DNA of 64,000 nucleotides, taken from Malurus cyaneus samueli (lineage: Eukaryota; Chordata; Aves; Passeriformes; Maluridae). The position numbers were made by a program, and so were the translations under genes. This document shows, piece after piece, positions 26,985 through 38,820 of the stretch; position 1 is the first letter of the stretch; every line of letters starts with the position of its first letter. The notes below the pieces were generated by a model. The model ran no database searches. It was not told the DNA's origin and saw only the letters and a program-made list of their open reading frames with translations. Location of the stretch: assembly GCA_009741485.1 (NCBI GenBank), contig CM019238.1, forward strand, positions 13,896,340 to 13,960,339, written 5' to 3'.

Positions 26985-27235
26985 ATCATTTCAGGCTGAA
27001 GGAGGGCAGGTTTGGATCAGATATTGGGAGGAAATTCTGCTCTGTGAGGGTGGGGAGGCTCTCAGGGTGCCCAGAGAAGCTGTGGCTGCTCCTGGATCCC
27101 TGGAAAAGTCCAAGGCCAGATTGGACAGGAGAAAACTGGGATAGTGGAACATGTCCCTGCCCATGGCCAGGGGGATTTGATGATTTTTCAAGGTCCCTTC
27201 CAACCCAGTCCATCCTGAAATTCAGTGGAATGACT
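26985..27235 (+). mobile_element. CR1 LINE 3' end fragment
   Basis: Contains TCTGTGAGGGTGGGGAGGCT, GAAGCTGTGGCTGCTCCTGG, AAAAGTCCAAGGCCAGATTG, ATGTCCCTGCCCATGGCCAG and AAGGTCCCTTCCAACCCAGT in CR1 order. Confidence 0.9.
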
Positions 27236-27499
27236 GGAGAAGGTGTGAGATGGAACATCTGGAGCCATCAGGGGGAAATACCACGGTTTTGTGCTGCCTT
27301 CCAAGGAAAAGCCACCCCAAATCCCAGCAGCCGATCCCCAGAGCGCTGATCCTCGCAGGGAACAGCTCATCTGCCCCTCCTTGCTCCCCTCTGGCCATTT
27401 CCCACACAGATTCCTGACAAACCCCACAAACACGGCACATTCCCCAGGCACGGATCCATCTCTTTCCCCTCCAAACCCCCATTTTTTGATAATTTCCTC

Positions 27500-27910
27500 C
27501 ACACACTCTCCCCCGGCCGCTCCGGCCCCTCATTCACATGCCGAGCACGGGTTCTTTAGGCTCTGTTAACATTCATTAGCGCTCCGGCTCCAACCTTCCC
27601 CGGCTCATTGTCATTCTGGCCGTGCCACCGCTGGCACCGGGAGCCGCCGGGTTCCGATGGTGACATCGCCGGGTGACATCAGATCCTGCGTCACCCTGGA
27701 TCCACAGCCGCCCCGGAGACGCGAGAGGCTGCCGTGGTGATTATTTCCATCCCTCTTGAGCTCCGGAGGTTTCCGAAGGGTTTGGAGCTCGCTGTCCGGT
27801 GCATCCCGTTGTCATGGTGACCGGGATGGGATGCTGGACATCAGCGCTGCTCCCCTTTCCCGGAGGATGGAGCGGCTCGGGATGGAGCTGATGATTGCCG
27901 GTGGGGTTTT
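27500..27910. promoter_or_regulatory. CpG-dense patch, possible promoter or regulatory CpG island
   Basis: CpG dinucleotides are frequent here (for example CCCCGGCCGCTCCGG, GGGAGCCGCCGGGTTCCGA, CATCGCCGGGTGACATC) against a CpG-poor flank. A TGACATCA-like CRE variant and TGCGTCACCC, an ATF/AP-1-type site, occur inside. No gene starting here was recognised on either strand. It could be a CpG island of an unannotated non-coding RNA, a distal element, or just a GC-rich relic. Confidence 0.35.
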
Positions 27911-27927
27911 GTCACGCCTGAGGAGAA

Positions 27928-28160
27928 ATGTTTAAAAAAAAAAAAAAAACAAGCAAAAAAACCCCAAAAAACAAAAAAAAACAAAAAACAAAAAAAAAAA
28001 AAAACAAAAAAACCCCAAAAAACCAAACAAGAACCAAAAAAGCCAAACAAAACAACCAAAAAACCAAAAAACCAAAAACCAAAAAAACCAAAACCAAACA
28101 CCCCCCCCCCAAAAAAAAAAAAAACCAAACCAAACCAAAAAAAAGAAACAAAAAACACAG
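27928..28160. repeat. A/C-only low-complexity tract
   Basis: About 230 bp almost entirely of A and C, with runs of A, AACCCCAAAAAACC-type units, (CCAAAAA)n and a run of ten C. Open frames across it encode only Lys/Asn/Thr/Pro (plus strand) or Phe/Gly/Trp/Leu (minus strand) and are artefacts. It adjoins a minus-strand CR1 tail and may be a decayed poly-A/simple repeat expansion. Confidence 0.9.
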
Positions 28161-28235
28161 GGAATCTTCTCTAAAAACGACTTGGAATTTTTTGCTTAAG
28201 TATGACGACCAGGGATTTGGGGTTTTCATTATTTT

Positions 28236-28325
28236 CATAGAATCACAGAATGGTTTGTGTTGGAAGGCACCTCAAAACCATCCAGATCCGAGCCATGGGC
28301 AGGGACATCTTCCACTTGGTGGATT
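28236..28325 (-). mobile_element. CR1 3' end fragment, about 90 bp
   Basis: ATAGAATCACAGAATGGTTT GTGTTGGAAGGCACC, followed by CCATGGGCAGGGACATCTTC, is the reverse complement of a CR1 terminus. Only the last about 90 bp are present. Confidence 0.85.
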
Positions 28326-30599
28326 AAATGCAAAGATTAGAAGTCTAATCCTGGGACTGTACTGAATTTGCCTGTGGTTGGAGCAGCTGTGAGCAAACAT
28401 GAGCTGGGGCTCCTCAGTGCACAGATCACCTCCCTACACTGCTGATCATCATCCTGTGATCTCACACTGTCCCAGCAGTTCTGAGGCTCCATAACTCAGT
28501 GCTCCATCCCCCTGAGGGTGCATGGAAAGGTCCAGAAGGGGGGATCACCCTCCTCTCACCCAGCTCTGCCACACTCATCCCTTTAGAGTCCAGCAGGAAA
28601 ATGCAATTTGCTTTCCAAACAACTGCAGAACTTTCTGCTGCAGTGTCAGATCTCTCACAGGACCAAGTGCTGGTGGTGCACGGGGAGGTGTCTTTGCAGT
28701 TTTGAGCAGGTCACCCACCCTCTGTGACCTGGTTTTTGTCAGAGCAGCTCAGCTGACGTGTTTTGCTGGGCGCCGTGTCCGACACAACCTGTTTGTGGAG
28801 TCACCCCATTTATTAAACACAAAGAAACCCCAAGAACATCAATTTTGCATTATCTGTTTACTCACATCTCCCAGACCAATTGTTTATTTTGGTGGACTTC
28901 CAGTGCCCTGGGCAGACAGGTCACTGGAGCCACTAATAACATTTCCTTCTCCTCTGCTCAGCCTGTAATTATTATCTTTCTCTCCCTTTTATCTGCTCTT
29001 CTCTGTAGTAATAAAGTTCTGATCCTTCAGTGGTACCTCAGGGTGTCTGACCAACAGCAGAGATGTCCACAGGGATGGGCAGCCACCAAAGCAGGAGACA
29101 TTTCCAGCTGAATTTTAATGGGATGGTGTCAATTCAGCAATAAATCTGCTTTTCCTTGCTGGTCAGATGGAAACTTCCAGGCAAGAGGAATTTGGTGGCA
29201 GGGGACAGCAGGAGTGGGGCTGCACAGGGACATCCTCCGTGGGCCTCAGTTTCTTGTGAAGGGAGAGGAGATGGATTTGCTCACAGAATTTCCCTGGATC
29301 ACCCTTGCTGCAGGGTCCACGTGTCCAAGGGTAGAGTGAGGTGGTTTTGGAAAATATCTTTATGCTGTCACATTCCACAGGAGGAGGAGCTGCGGAGTGT
29401 GGGGCACCTGGAGAGCTCTTCCCTGGTTCTGTCCCACTTCAGCTGGGTCACCCCAACACCAGATCATCAGCACAGAGTCTCCAGGGCCATTTCCCTCTCC
29501 TCCAAGGTCCTTCCAGCTCCTGGATCTCTGTTAGAGCAGGAGCCCCCTGACAGAGGCACCATTTCAGCTCCTCTCCTGGTGTTCTCCTGATCCAGTTCTG
29601 CACTCTTTGGGAATTTGCCTCATTTCTGGGCTGCTTTTGATAATCCTGAGCTTCCTGGGGAATGGTAAAATCTCCTGCTGAGGTGATTCCAGCCCAGAAA
29701 CACCCCAGGAGGAGGTCGCCTTTCTTTTCTGGATCCCAGACCACCACGGGCTGCCAATTTCAGCAGAGCCAGAGCTGAGGGTTTGTGCTCGGTCACCTTT
29801 CAACCCCTCCTGCTCCATAAACACCCAGGGCTTGACCTCAGAGCATCCCAATCAATATCTGCTTGGATCTGCACTGCACAGAAAACAGATAAAATATCCC
29901 AGAACTCTAAAGGACGTTGATCTTGGGGAAATTAGTGAAGGCCAAGTAGCTCCTTTGTGTTTTTCTACTACCAGGCAGATGTTAATCCTTAATGAATTAT
30001 GTTTGCCCGAATGCAGGAGCACCATTTATCCCTCGTGACCTTTGCTGAGTTGAGTTATTAAGTGTTATAAATAACTGCTCTTAATATGCAGGCAGTGTCC
30101 AAGTGCTTTTTGTACTGATTCAGGAACAATCACAAACCAATTCCCCACAAATAATTCCTAAGATATTTGAATAAAAAGAAGACTTCATTTGCATATCTGC
30201 CCAGAAGGAACTCATCTCCCTGAAAAATATTCTGGCTTGCAAACTGCATTAGTCAATGGCTTCAGCACAGTCACTCTCACAAGAAATTATGCTAATCCAC
30301 GTGGGAGATTTCATTTTCCTTCAAAAAATAATGGGAGTGCAGTGAGACACAGAACAGCCCGAACAACTGCAGGGAGAGATGCTGCCCTGTGAAATGGAGT
30401 GCAGGATCTACTCAAACAAATCAGAGATTGTTAGGGGAGAATATTAGGCAGGTTTAAATCAGATATAGTTGTGGATAAGTGTTCAATAAACAAACAGAAT
30501 TTGGGGTTAAATTAGAAAATGCAGGTGTTGTGTTACACATGTGGGACTCACTGGGCTTGGCTATGGAAAAACAACCACTTGATTCCAGGCGGAGCAGGG
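28326..30599. other. intergenic, no gene seen
   Basis: Open frames of up to about 150 codons on both strands lack domains or splice support. The 29.99-30.35 kb part is AT-rich and contains a TATGCTAAT motif (about 30288-30296); see findings. Confidence 0.5.
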
Positions 30600-30710
30600 A
30601 ATCAATGTTGGGCTGGAAGGGACCTTAAAGTTCATCTCATTCCATTCCCTGCCATGGGCAGGAACACCTTCCACTATCCCAGGTTGCTCCAACCCTGTCC
30701 AACCAAAATC
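30600..30710 (-). mobile_element. CR1 3' end fragment
   Basis: TGGGCTGGAAGGGACCTTAA, CCATGGGCAGGAACACCTTC and CACTATCCCAGGTTGCTCCA then CCTGTCCAAC form a reversed CR1 3' end. Confidence 0.85.
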
Positions 30711-31566
30711 ACTGGAATACAAATTAAAATCTCATGGATCATTTGGCCGATTCATCCCACGTGTCCCCATAACCAACAGGGTGGATAATAATGCAAAAAT
30801 CCTGGGATTCTGTGATTTCTGGGCTATTTAATTTTTGACTCAGTGAGGAAGACACAAAGAAGCTCCTCGTGGCTCTGTCTCAAGGCACCTGAGGTGACCT
30901 GCAGGGCTCAAATCCAGCGTTTGCTCCTCACCAAGTGAGACAAACCCAGAGCCAGCAGCGAGCCCTGAATATTTCAGCAGTGGGGCTGTGATGCCTTGGC
31001 CAAACCCCTGAGTCCTTAATTGCCAGCTTTGAACATCTCTGTTTGAATAAAACCATCAAGCTGTGCTTTAAAGCAGCTTTATAGTCAAAGCAAGATACAA
31101 ATATCCTCATGTCTGCGAAGGATCCCATTAACTGAAAAAATCATGAGAAAGCCTCTCCTGAATGAAGCCTGGGCCGGGTTGTGAATCTTTAATGTGCATT
31201 TCTGCAGCTCCTTTCAACACTCAGCAAATTCACATTCCCTTTAACAGGGTAGACATTTTCATGCAGTATTTATAGCAGCCAAGCCAAATAACCCGATTTC
31301 CTTTTTAACTGAGGTTTTTGGGAGGCAGCTCCCAAATCCCAGTCTTCCTTATTTACACTATAAACAGCAAAGAGATCAAATAATAAAATGGAACTGCAAT
31401 TGCACTGCTTTTTCCAGTGGAGAATACCTTGTTTTGTAAGAAGATCTGGGTAAATTCTGGCTGTTCTGTACGGCTCAATTATTTGAGTCAGGAGGATGAG
31501 GGAGAACCGGGAAGAGCTGAGGGAGGAGGAAACAGCAAAGCTGAACACGCTCCTGTGTCACCACAG

Positions 31567-31648
31567 CCCATCCCCATCCATCATCCATCCATCCCATCCC
31601 TCATCATCCCATCCCATCCCATCCATCCATATCCCATCCTCCATCCCA
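31567..31648. repeat. (CATCC)n / (CATC)n microsatellite
   Basis: About 80 bp of interrupted CATCC and CATC units such as ATCCCATCCCATCCCATCC. It is simple sequence. Confidence 0.9.
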
Positions 31649-33420
31649 ATCCCTGGGCACAGCCTCACGGGGAGAGGGTTTGCCTCAGGGAAATGGGCTG
31701 GAGCCAGCAATTGATAAAATTCCCTGTGTGCCACCACAACTGACAGAATTCTACCAGAAAGCAGGGGGCACAAAATTCCCCCCAGGGTGAGATCCTTTCA
31801 CCTGGTGGAACAAATCCTGAGGATGAGACCCTCAACCTTCCTTCTCCAGCAGCTCCGTGGCGGCTGAGTCCTGGTGCTGTTCCTCCTAACACCACAAATA
31901 TTCCAGGCTTTGGACTGATTTCTCTGTTTCCCACAGGCTTATGAGTCACAGGGCTGCAATTTGCTGCCATTGAAGTGGCTGGGTTTAAAGATGAGATTCT
32001 GCAAATGCGAATCCTCTGCCTCAGCTTCTGCGGTTTATAAGTCACTTGATATTTCCCAGTTTAAATGGCTCCAATAAACCATTGGCTTGCTGGTCAATTT
32101 AGCAAGATGAGTGGTTCTGATGAGGTCAGTGGAAGACAAATAAACAGGTTTCAGTAAAATGATTCGGAACATTTCACAGAAATTATTAAAAAATCATAAA
32201 CCAGCGTTGCTTCCCACTAATGGCCCGTTTACAGCCATATTGCCGTTGCTTCCTTCAGGAGTTTCACCAGTCAGACCTTTAAAAATTCTACAAGGAGCTC
32301 AGAGAAGATGTTTGTTACGATTGATTGGATGCAGATGTCTATAAAAAAAAATGGAAAATGGGAAAAGGAGAGCAATATCTCTGAGTTTTTCTGGCTTTTA
32401 TGGGCAGCAGAAGACCCGGCTGCTGTCGTTCCTCTGCCTGAAGGCAAAGATTTCCATTACCAGCAAATCAGTCACATGGGCAGGGAAAGAGATAAAAATG
32501 GGTCCTTTGTACAATGCTCAGCCGAGGTAATTAATTGGGGATTGATTCAGGAGAAATCCAACTCATTTGAAGTCTACGGCGATAAAATCGCGACAGATGG
32601 GAGGGAGCAGGAGCAACTTCAGCCTGGGCTCTGTGTGTGGGAGCAGCCAGCCTGCCCCAAGGCTTTCCCAAGTGCTTCCAAAGCTGGGAATTTGCTGTTT
32701 AACAGAACTTCTGTCTCCATTTCCATCTGGCTGCTCCCACCTTGGGGGGCTGAGGCTGCAGTGCTTGCTTCTGCTGTGATGTGACTTTAAAGCGTGTCAG
32801 ATGAAATTATTCATAAACCGCCTCAATAAACAGCATCTTTTTTTTCCATTTGCGCCATTTTCCCTGCTCTGAAATATGATCCAGTGCTGTCACTGGGCTG
32901 CCCTGTCCCTGCCCATAATCTTCATGGAAAAATCAGTGTCATCTCCTCCTGGTTTTCTGTCCCAGCATCCCTGATTGCTGCTTTCCTCAGACCATTATTG
33001 CCAAGTGTCTGCTCTGCAACCTCCTCCCTCTCCTTCCTCTTCTCCAAGCAGCTCTGCTGACCCTCTAATTGGGAATTCCTCAATTAACATTCTCCTTTTT
33101 TCCTCTTCCAAGCCACCCAGGCTTGTGAGGCTATTTCACCAGCCTGAAATATTCCCTTTAATCCCACTTTTGATCCAGTGATGGATCAGGGAAGCTGAGA
33201 GGCAGAGCAGCATCCCTGCTGATGGTGATGAATGGAGCAGACACCAGCAGGATGTGAACATTGGATCCACCCCACTCATCTCCAGAACCAGGATGGATGC
33301 TGGGATCTGTGCATTCATTCAGGTCCTGGAGCTGGAAAAGAGAAAAAACCCGGCAATAAAGTCCTGCTGCAGAATTTAATATTATCTTTGTCAGTTTTTA
33401 AGGTTTTGGTACAGAACGAG

Positions 33421-33510
33421 GGGTTTTTAACCTGTTATTCCATGATGAAGGGGGTTTTTAACCTGCTATTCCACAATAAAAGGGATTTTTATGCTGTTAT
33501 TCCATATTCC
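33421..33510. repeat. three 30-bp tandem units
   Basis: Units begin at 33421, 33451 and 33481. The first two share GGGTTTTTAACCTG and TATTCCA; the third has diverged. It is a small minisatellite without known function. Confidence 0.9.
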
Positions 33511-34725
33511 ACTATTTTACCAGGCACACAGGAAAAGGGAGCACAGCGACAGCCCCGTGTCTGGAAGCAGAGCTGGCTTTTTGTATTTTATGTACAGACT
33601 TGGCTGCTCAAAGCAATTTTCAGTGTTTCTCGTGAGTTAAATGAAAAAAAATAATGAAGTTTCGAGTCTGCTCCTGGGGGAAATAGCGGTGGAAATGATG
33701 AATCCATGAATATTCTGCGTGTGCCATAAAATGGTGATGGCAGAGCAGGAGCAGAGCAAAACCTGGCACAACATTTCCTGTGGAATTTTCTCCTGAATTC
33801 CCTGATTCCTCTGGATATCTGGGAGAAACAGCCAGAGTGATCCTGACTCTTGTATTTTGTCTGCCTGATATTTCTTCTTTTCACTCAGGTGTTCGGTTCC
33901 CTCGGTGCATCCTCAACTCCTGGAGTCGAGCAGGTTTTACCAAGAATGTGATGTGTGGATAAAGGAAAACCTTTTAGAAATTTAATATTTGCCAAGTCTT
34001 GGGAAAAAAATAACACATTAAGAGAAGAACTCCTGCATGCAGCAGTGATTCAGGCTGTTTCAAAAGCAGAGAGCCTTTTTGAGGTTTGAATTTAATCTGG
34101 ATATAATTTGGATTTGCATTTTCTGCATTTTGAGTTGTACAGAAAATGTAGAAAATCAACCTTTCAATCAATCACAGCCCTCCCCCAAATGCTGCCAAAG
34201 TAAAATTGAGCTGTTTTTGCAAGTAAAGGAGTGGTTTTGCAGCTTTAGGTAATAAAACACCTCAGACAAAGCCAACGGCCTCTCTCCAGAGGCTCCAGAG
34301 TCACTCCCACCCTCCAGCTTCATAGATCCTTATTTTCATTAGGTTTTTATTTAATGAAAGAATAAAACCCGCACACTCACACAGAGTCAGCACAGAGACA
34401 GAGCCCCAGGAAAGTCTATTTCAAATAAGAAATCAGTGTAATTGTGCAGCACAAATCTTCTTCCCAGTCTTCCCAAAAAACCTGCTCATAAGGATGAATT
34501 TCAGGTGGGGCACTGTGGCTGTCAGCAGTGATGGATAAAAGATACTTTAAAATACAAAATATTGTATTTTATCATAGACTCATGGGTGCCATGCCACTGA
34601 TTCCCACAAATCTCATGTCCCATCTGAGCTCTTGTGGATGTGAATCCCTGGATGTGCTACAGCCCTGCATCCCTTGCCAGGTTCACTCAACACCTTATCT
34701 CCTTCCCTGCCAAGAAGCACAGCCA

Positions 34726-34762
34726 TTTTAATTTTAATCTTAATTTTAATTTTAATTTTACC
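34726..34762. repeat. (TTTTAA)n microsatellite
   Basis: About six TTTTAA hexamers with one ATC interruption. Confidence 0.9.
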
Positions 34763-36529
34763 CACAATGGATAATCAGCCACAGGTTTTTAATTTTTTTA
34801 AGTTTTGTCCCCATCTCTTGGGGCCTGGCACAATGAGGTGTCCTTGAGTTTGGGGCTGGAGAGGAATTGTTTTGTCTAAAAAATGGGAGAACAGGAGCTC
34901 AGCACTGTACACGACAGAATTACAGGGTCACAGATACACGAAAATATAGAAGCTAAAACCCTAAAGCATCACAACGGGAAAGGATTTCAAATCCAACAGG
35001 TTCCAGGGAGCTCCTCCCTCTCGGATACCTCAGCAGGAAAGGGACTGGGGAGCTAAAAATCAGCTTTATTTGACCAACTGGTGCAAAGTGCTGAGGAAGC
35101 TTTAACCTATTGATCCGGGCACGGCATCATGTGCAGCAGAGATTCCCCCAGGAGCTGCGGGGATGGATCCGCAATTAAAGGAGAATTTACCACACTCACA
35201 TGGAGCCTCTGGAGATCCTCTGCCTCCAAAAGTGTTTTCCTCCATGTCTGCATGAATTGTGCCCATTGTTTCTCTGCTAGAAATGAGCAAAATGCTTCCC
35301 AGCATGGGAATTATTTGCCATTTTATGAGTAAAATTATCCCATTGTATCCAGCGAAAGGGCATTTGCTCCTGCTCTCATCACTCCCAGTTTTCCCTCTTT
35401 CATTGCAGTTTCACAGAGCTACATCCATTGTTAACAGAGAGGGAAAAACATCACCTCTGGGGTAAATCCCAACTTTGCCCTTCTGCAGGAGCACAAACCC
35501 CATGCTAGAACCGACCAGCAAAAAAAAAAAAATCCCACTTTTGCCCCATTTTGCTCTTGTTAAAAGCTTTTTTCCAAGAAAACAAGCAAATAGAAAGGAG
35601 AAGTGTCCACTACTGCCGGCTTTCCATGTTAAAAAGGGTGAAAAACACATCTACCATGGGAAAAATAAATATTTTTATTTTCCTTTTGCCCTCCTTAATG
35701 GTTCCCAAGTCACCCAAAGTTTTGACGGCAAAAATTTCTTTCTCAGCAAAGCCTTGGACCATCCCAATTCTGAGGGAATGTTTATGGCTGAGCTATAAAG
35801 TGGTGGTAATGGAAATGCTGATAATCCTTTAGCCAGAGTGATCCCAGCTGGCTCCTGTGATAATAAATTATCAAAAATGAGAATTAAAAAGGACTTTCTG
35901 ATTCACCAGGGCTATCTGCAACTGAGCAGTGAAAACAAGTTGGATTTTCAGCCCTGACGCTTGTTTTTGTTTTGTTTTTTTTTTTCCCCCCAAGTTTTTA
36001 TTTCGACCCAGTGGCTGGAATGCTTTAAATTAGCATTGGGGGTGTATTAAGATTTTATATTGTGAATATTTCAGTGGATGTGAGTCTTTAATACTCTACT
36101 CTTTAAACCTTTTCTCAGGAAATTCCAGAATTACTGTGTAGAAGTGACACAAAAACCACTGTTCTATGGTGCACCAGCAAAACAACCAGCTGAAATTTGT
36201 CACGAAGCTGGCTGCACTCTTGTAATCAATTTAGCTCTGAGCACATGCAGAAATGTTCCCTTTGGGAATGTGCTCGATATCAGATTTTCCCCGTGCCTCT
36301 GGAACGCTAAAGGGATCAATAGTGACCCAAACCAGCGGGCAGATGGATGTTTCCCTCCACAGCCTTTTAAAATGTTCCCGATTTTAAATTCTTTTGGCTA
36401 AACGAGTCAAAATGTTTTAATATGCTGGGGAAAGCGTGGATTTATCCGGTTTTGGAGCAGGGAACTCCCAGCTTTCCTGGGCAGAGTCGGGCAGAGCCAG
36501 GCAGTGGAGCTCAGCCACGGGCGTCTCAC

Positions 36530-36620
36530 TGCACAGCGTATGCTAATGAGCCTCATTATTTAATAATGAACAGCAACATTTAATTAGCGCAGCCATTACT
36601 ACTCATCAAACCCCTTAATT
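36530..36620. promoter_or_regulatory. homeodomain/POU-motif cluster, possible enhancer
   Basis: Within 90 bp there are TATGCTAATGAG (octamer-like, 36539-36550), the near-palindrome CATTATTTAATAATG (about 36554-36568), TTTAATTAGC (about 36579) and CTTAATTAGG (about 36613). A further TTAATTA and TTAATTG follow at about 36725-36765. Such clusters are typical of vertebrate developmental enhancers. Conservation was not tested, so this is a candidate only. Confidence 0.3.
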
Positions 36621-38635
36621 AGGCCGAGGGCTGGTGGGAATGAGCCAGGCTGGGGTGAGCGGAGGGGGAGGATTCGCTCTGGAATGTGGCCACGGGCAAA
36701 GGCAGAGCCGGGCTTTGCCCACGGGTTAATTACCGCTGCAATCACTGCTCCGGGTGTTAATTGGCACTGCTGGCTCGGGGATGGCTCCAGTTCCCTGGAC
36801 ACTGCCCGGGATGCCCGTGACACACTTGGGTGGGACAGGGATGGTGCAAAATTCCAGACGGGATTTCATTCCCCGCCAGCAGAACCCGCAGCCTCCCATC
36901 CACACTGCCCCACTTCCCTCCTCTCCCTGGCACTTTTCCCCCTCTGAAATGCTTCCTCGGACTTGTACAGGTCTTTCCCACCTTCGGGAGAGTCCCTGGG
37001 CACAGATCCATGGACACAGTGAGCCGGGAGGAGCTTTGGCTCCGGCATCCACCCCCTGCAGCATCCCCTGCCCGAAGATCGCTGCCCATCCTGCGGCTCA
37101 GGAGGGGTCTAAGTGAGGCATTTGGAGCTTTCCAGAGGGATCCATCTGCCGGGGCTGCTCCAAGGAGCCTGTGCGAGCCCACACATAAATAATTCCTTGT
37201 GTGGTCCCCGGTAGAGACACAAATCCCCGCAATCCGTGCGGCAGATGGGCCGGAGGAGCCTCAGCAGCATCCTCGGAGCTGCCGAGTGGCCGCTTGTGCT
37301 GTCACCAGACGGGACAGGAGCTCTGGGACACGGCTGCTGCTGGCTGGAAAAATGGATTAATGGGAAATTGTGGAAAATTGTGGAAATGCCGAGCTGGAGG
37401 GGAATTGCAGCTCATGGTTTATTCCTGGGAGGATAAACGGAGGCGGGATGGGAACCCTGGGATGGAGCTCGCCTGAAATCACTGCTTGGGTTTTCTTTCA
37501 CCCCAAAGCCTGTGTTTGTACATCCACCTGTCCCAAAAGTGGCTGCCTCCAAAGCCAGGAGGATTCACTGTCCAACAGTGAAAAGTATCCTCCAACTTGT
37601 TTAAAAAAAAAATTAATCAGTGAAACAAATATTTCATAGTTCATTTTATTTATTACATCGCTTTTCTCAAAATAGGATTTCAAAATTGCTGAAGACTTTC
37701 ATTGTAGCCTTTTCTAACTGAGAAATAACCATTTAAAGAATAAAACAACAGGCCCAAACCACCCAAAAATACATTTAGTAATGATACAAGTGTGAAAAAC
37801 AGATTGCAATGGATTGGTGAGGAATGTCTGTGGTGGCCAGGTCCAAGGTGCTGGGCAGGGTCGAGCACTCAGGTCTGTACTTATGGTAACATCTCCCACC
37901 TACCTGGGACCAGGATGGGCTGGGCTGGCTGACTTCATCCATCTTCTGCTCCTCCAACTGGGTTATTTTCAACCTAAATGATTCCATGATAAGTTTCAAA
38001 CCCACCAAAACAAATGACAAATATCTATCTAGCTTTACAACAAATTCAAATTTCACAAGTCTGAAAACTTCATTTTTTTTTGTGGAACATTTTCTTCTGC
38101 AACTTTGTGAGTCTGCCTTTATTCATCAGAAACGTTTTAGTCTTAATTTACCATTATTCTGTGGCTGCTTTATGGAGGAGAACCCCCTCCTTGCATCTGC
38201 CAGGAAAACAAAAAGCTGATCCTCTGCACCTGTCCCCAATTCACCATCAGCTGAAACAAAATTCAGACGGCTCAACAAAGTGGCAGCAATGACTCAGTAT
38301 GGAAATAAGAATTCTTTCAAACTCTATTCTGAGGCAGCACAAGAGAGCGGGCCCATGTTCTACAGCACAGCAGATCTGCTGGGGCACGTCCACAATCCTC
38401 TCCCAGAGCTTCCTCAACAGCTCAGAGACAAAAGGAGAAAATACTGATTTTCTCTCCGAGACTGATGCACATCTGCTCCAGTCCCTATTTACATTTTCAG
38501 ACCTTAACAAGGCATGGTTAAAATTCAAGAAAATGGAGCAAAAATAGAGGAAATGTTGCAGGTCCCAAGTTGCAGCTAGCCTGCACTTCAGTTTTCCCAA
38601 TATCCACCAAATTTTAATAGAAATTCGTTTAACAG

Positions 38636-38820
38636 ACCCCCCCCTGAGGGGTGATTTTCCAGAGAAGCTGTGGCTGCCCTGGATCCCTGGGAGTGTCCAA
38701 GGCCAGGCTGGACAGGGCTTGGAACACTCTGGGATAGGGGAAGGTGTCCCTGCCCGTGGCACGGGCTGGAATGGGATGGGATTTCAGGTCCCTTCCAACC
38801 CAAACCATCCTGGAATTCTA
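38636..38820 (+). mobile_element. CR1 LINE 3' end fragment
   Basis: GAAGCTGTGGCTGCCCTGGA, GAGTGTCCAAGGCCAGGCTG, GAAGGTGTCCCTGCCC and CAGGTCCCTTCCAACCCAAA are in CR1 order, ending at TCCTGGAATTCTA. Confidence 0.9.

Larger units (their letters stand above)
30711..38635. other. intergenic, repeats and possible conserved non-coding DNA, no gene seen
   Basis: Nearly 8 kb without a convincing exon. It contains a (CATCC)n block, a 3 x 30-bp tandem repeat, a (TTTTAA)n block, and a GC-richer part (36.6-37.3 kb) where open frames of 60-140 codons overlap on both strands, which argues against coding. Segments at 32.0-32.6 and 36.5-36.8 kb are rich in homeodomain-type TAAT motifs. Confidence 0.5.

Noticed and set aside
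27841..28365. Open frames of 68-145 codons in the A/C-only tract
   Set aside because: They translate only simple sequence (Lys/Asn/Thr or Phe/Gly/Trp).
36684..37192. Cluster of 60-141 codon open frames on both strands
   Set aside because: Many frames are open at once because of GC-rich composition; no conserved protein motif or exon boundaries.
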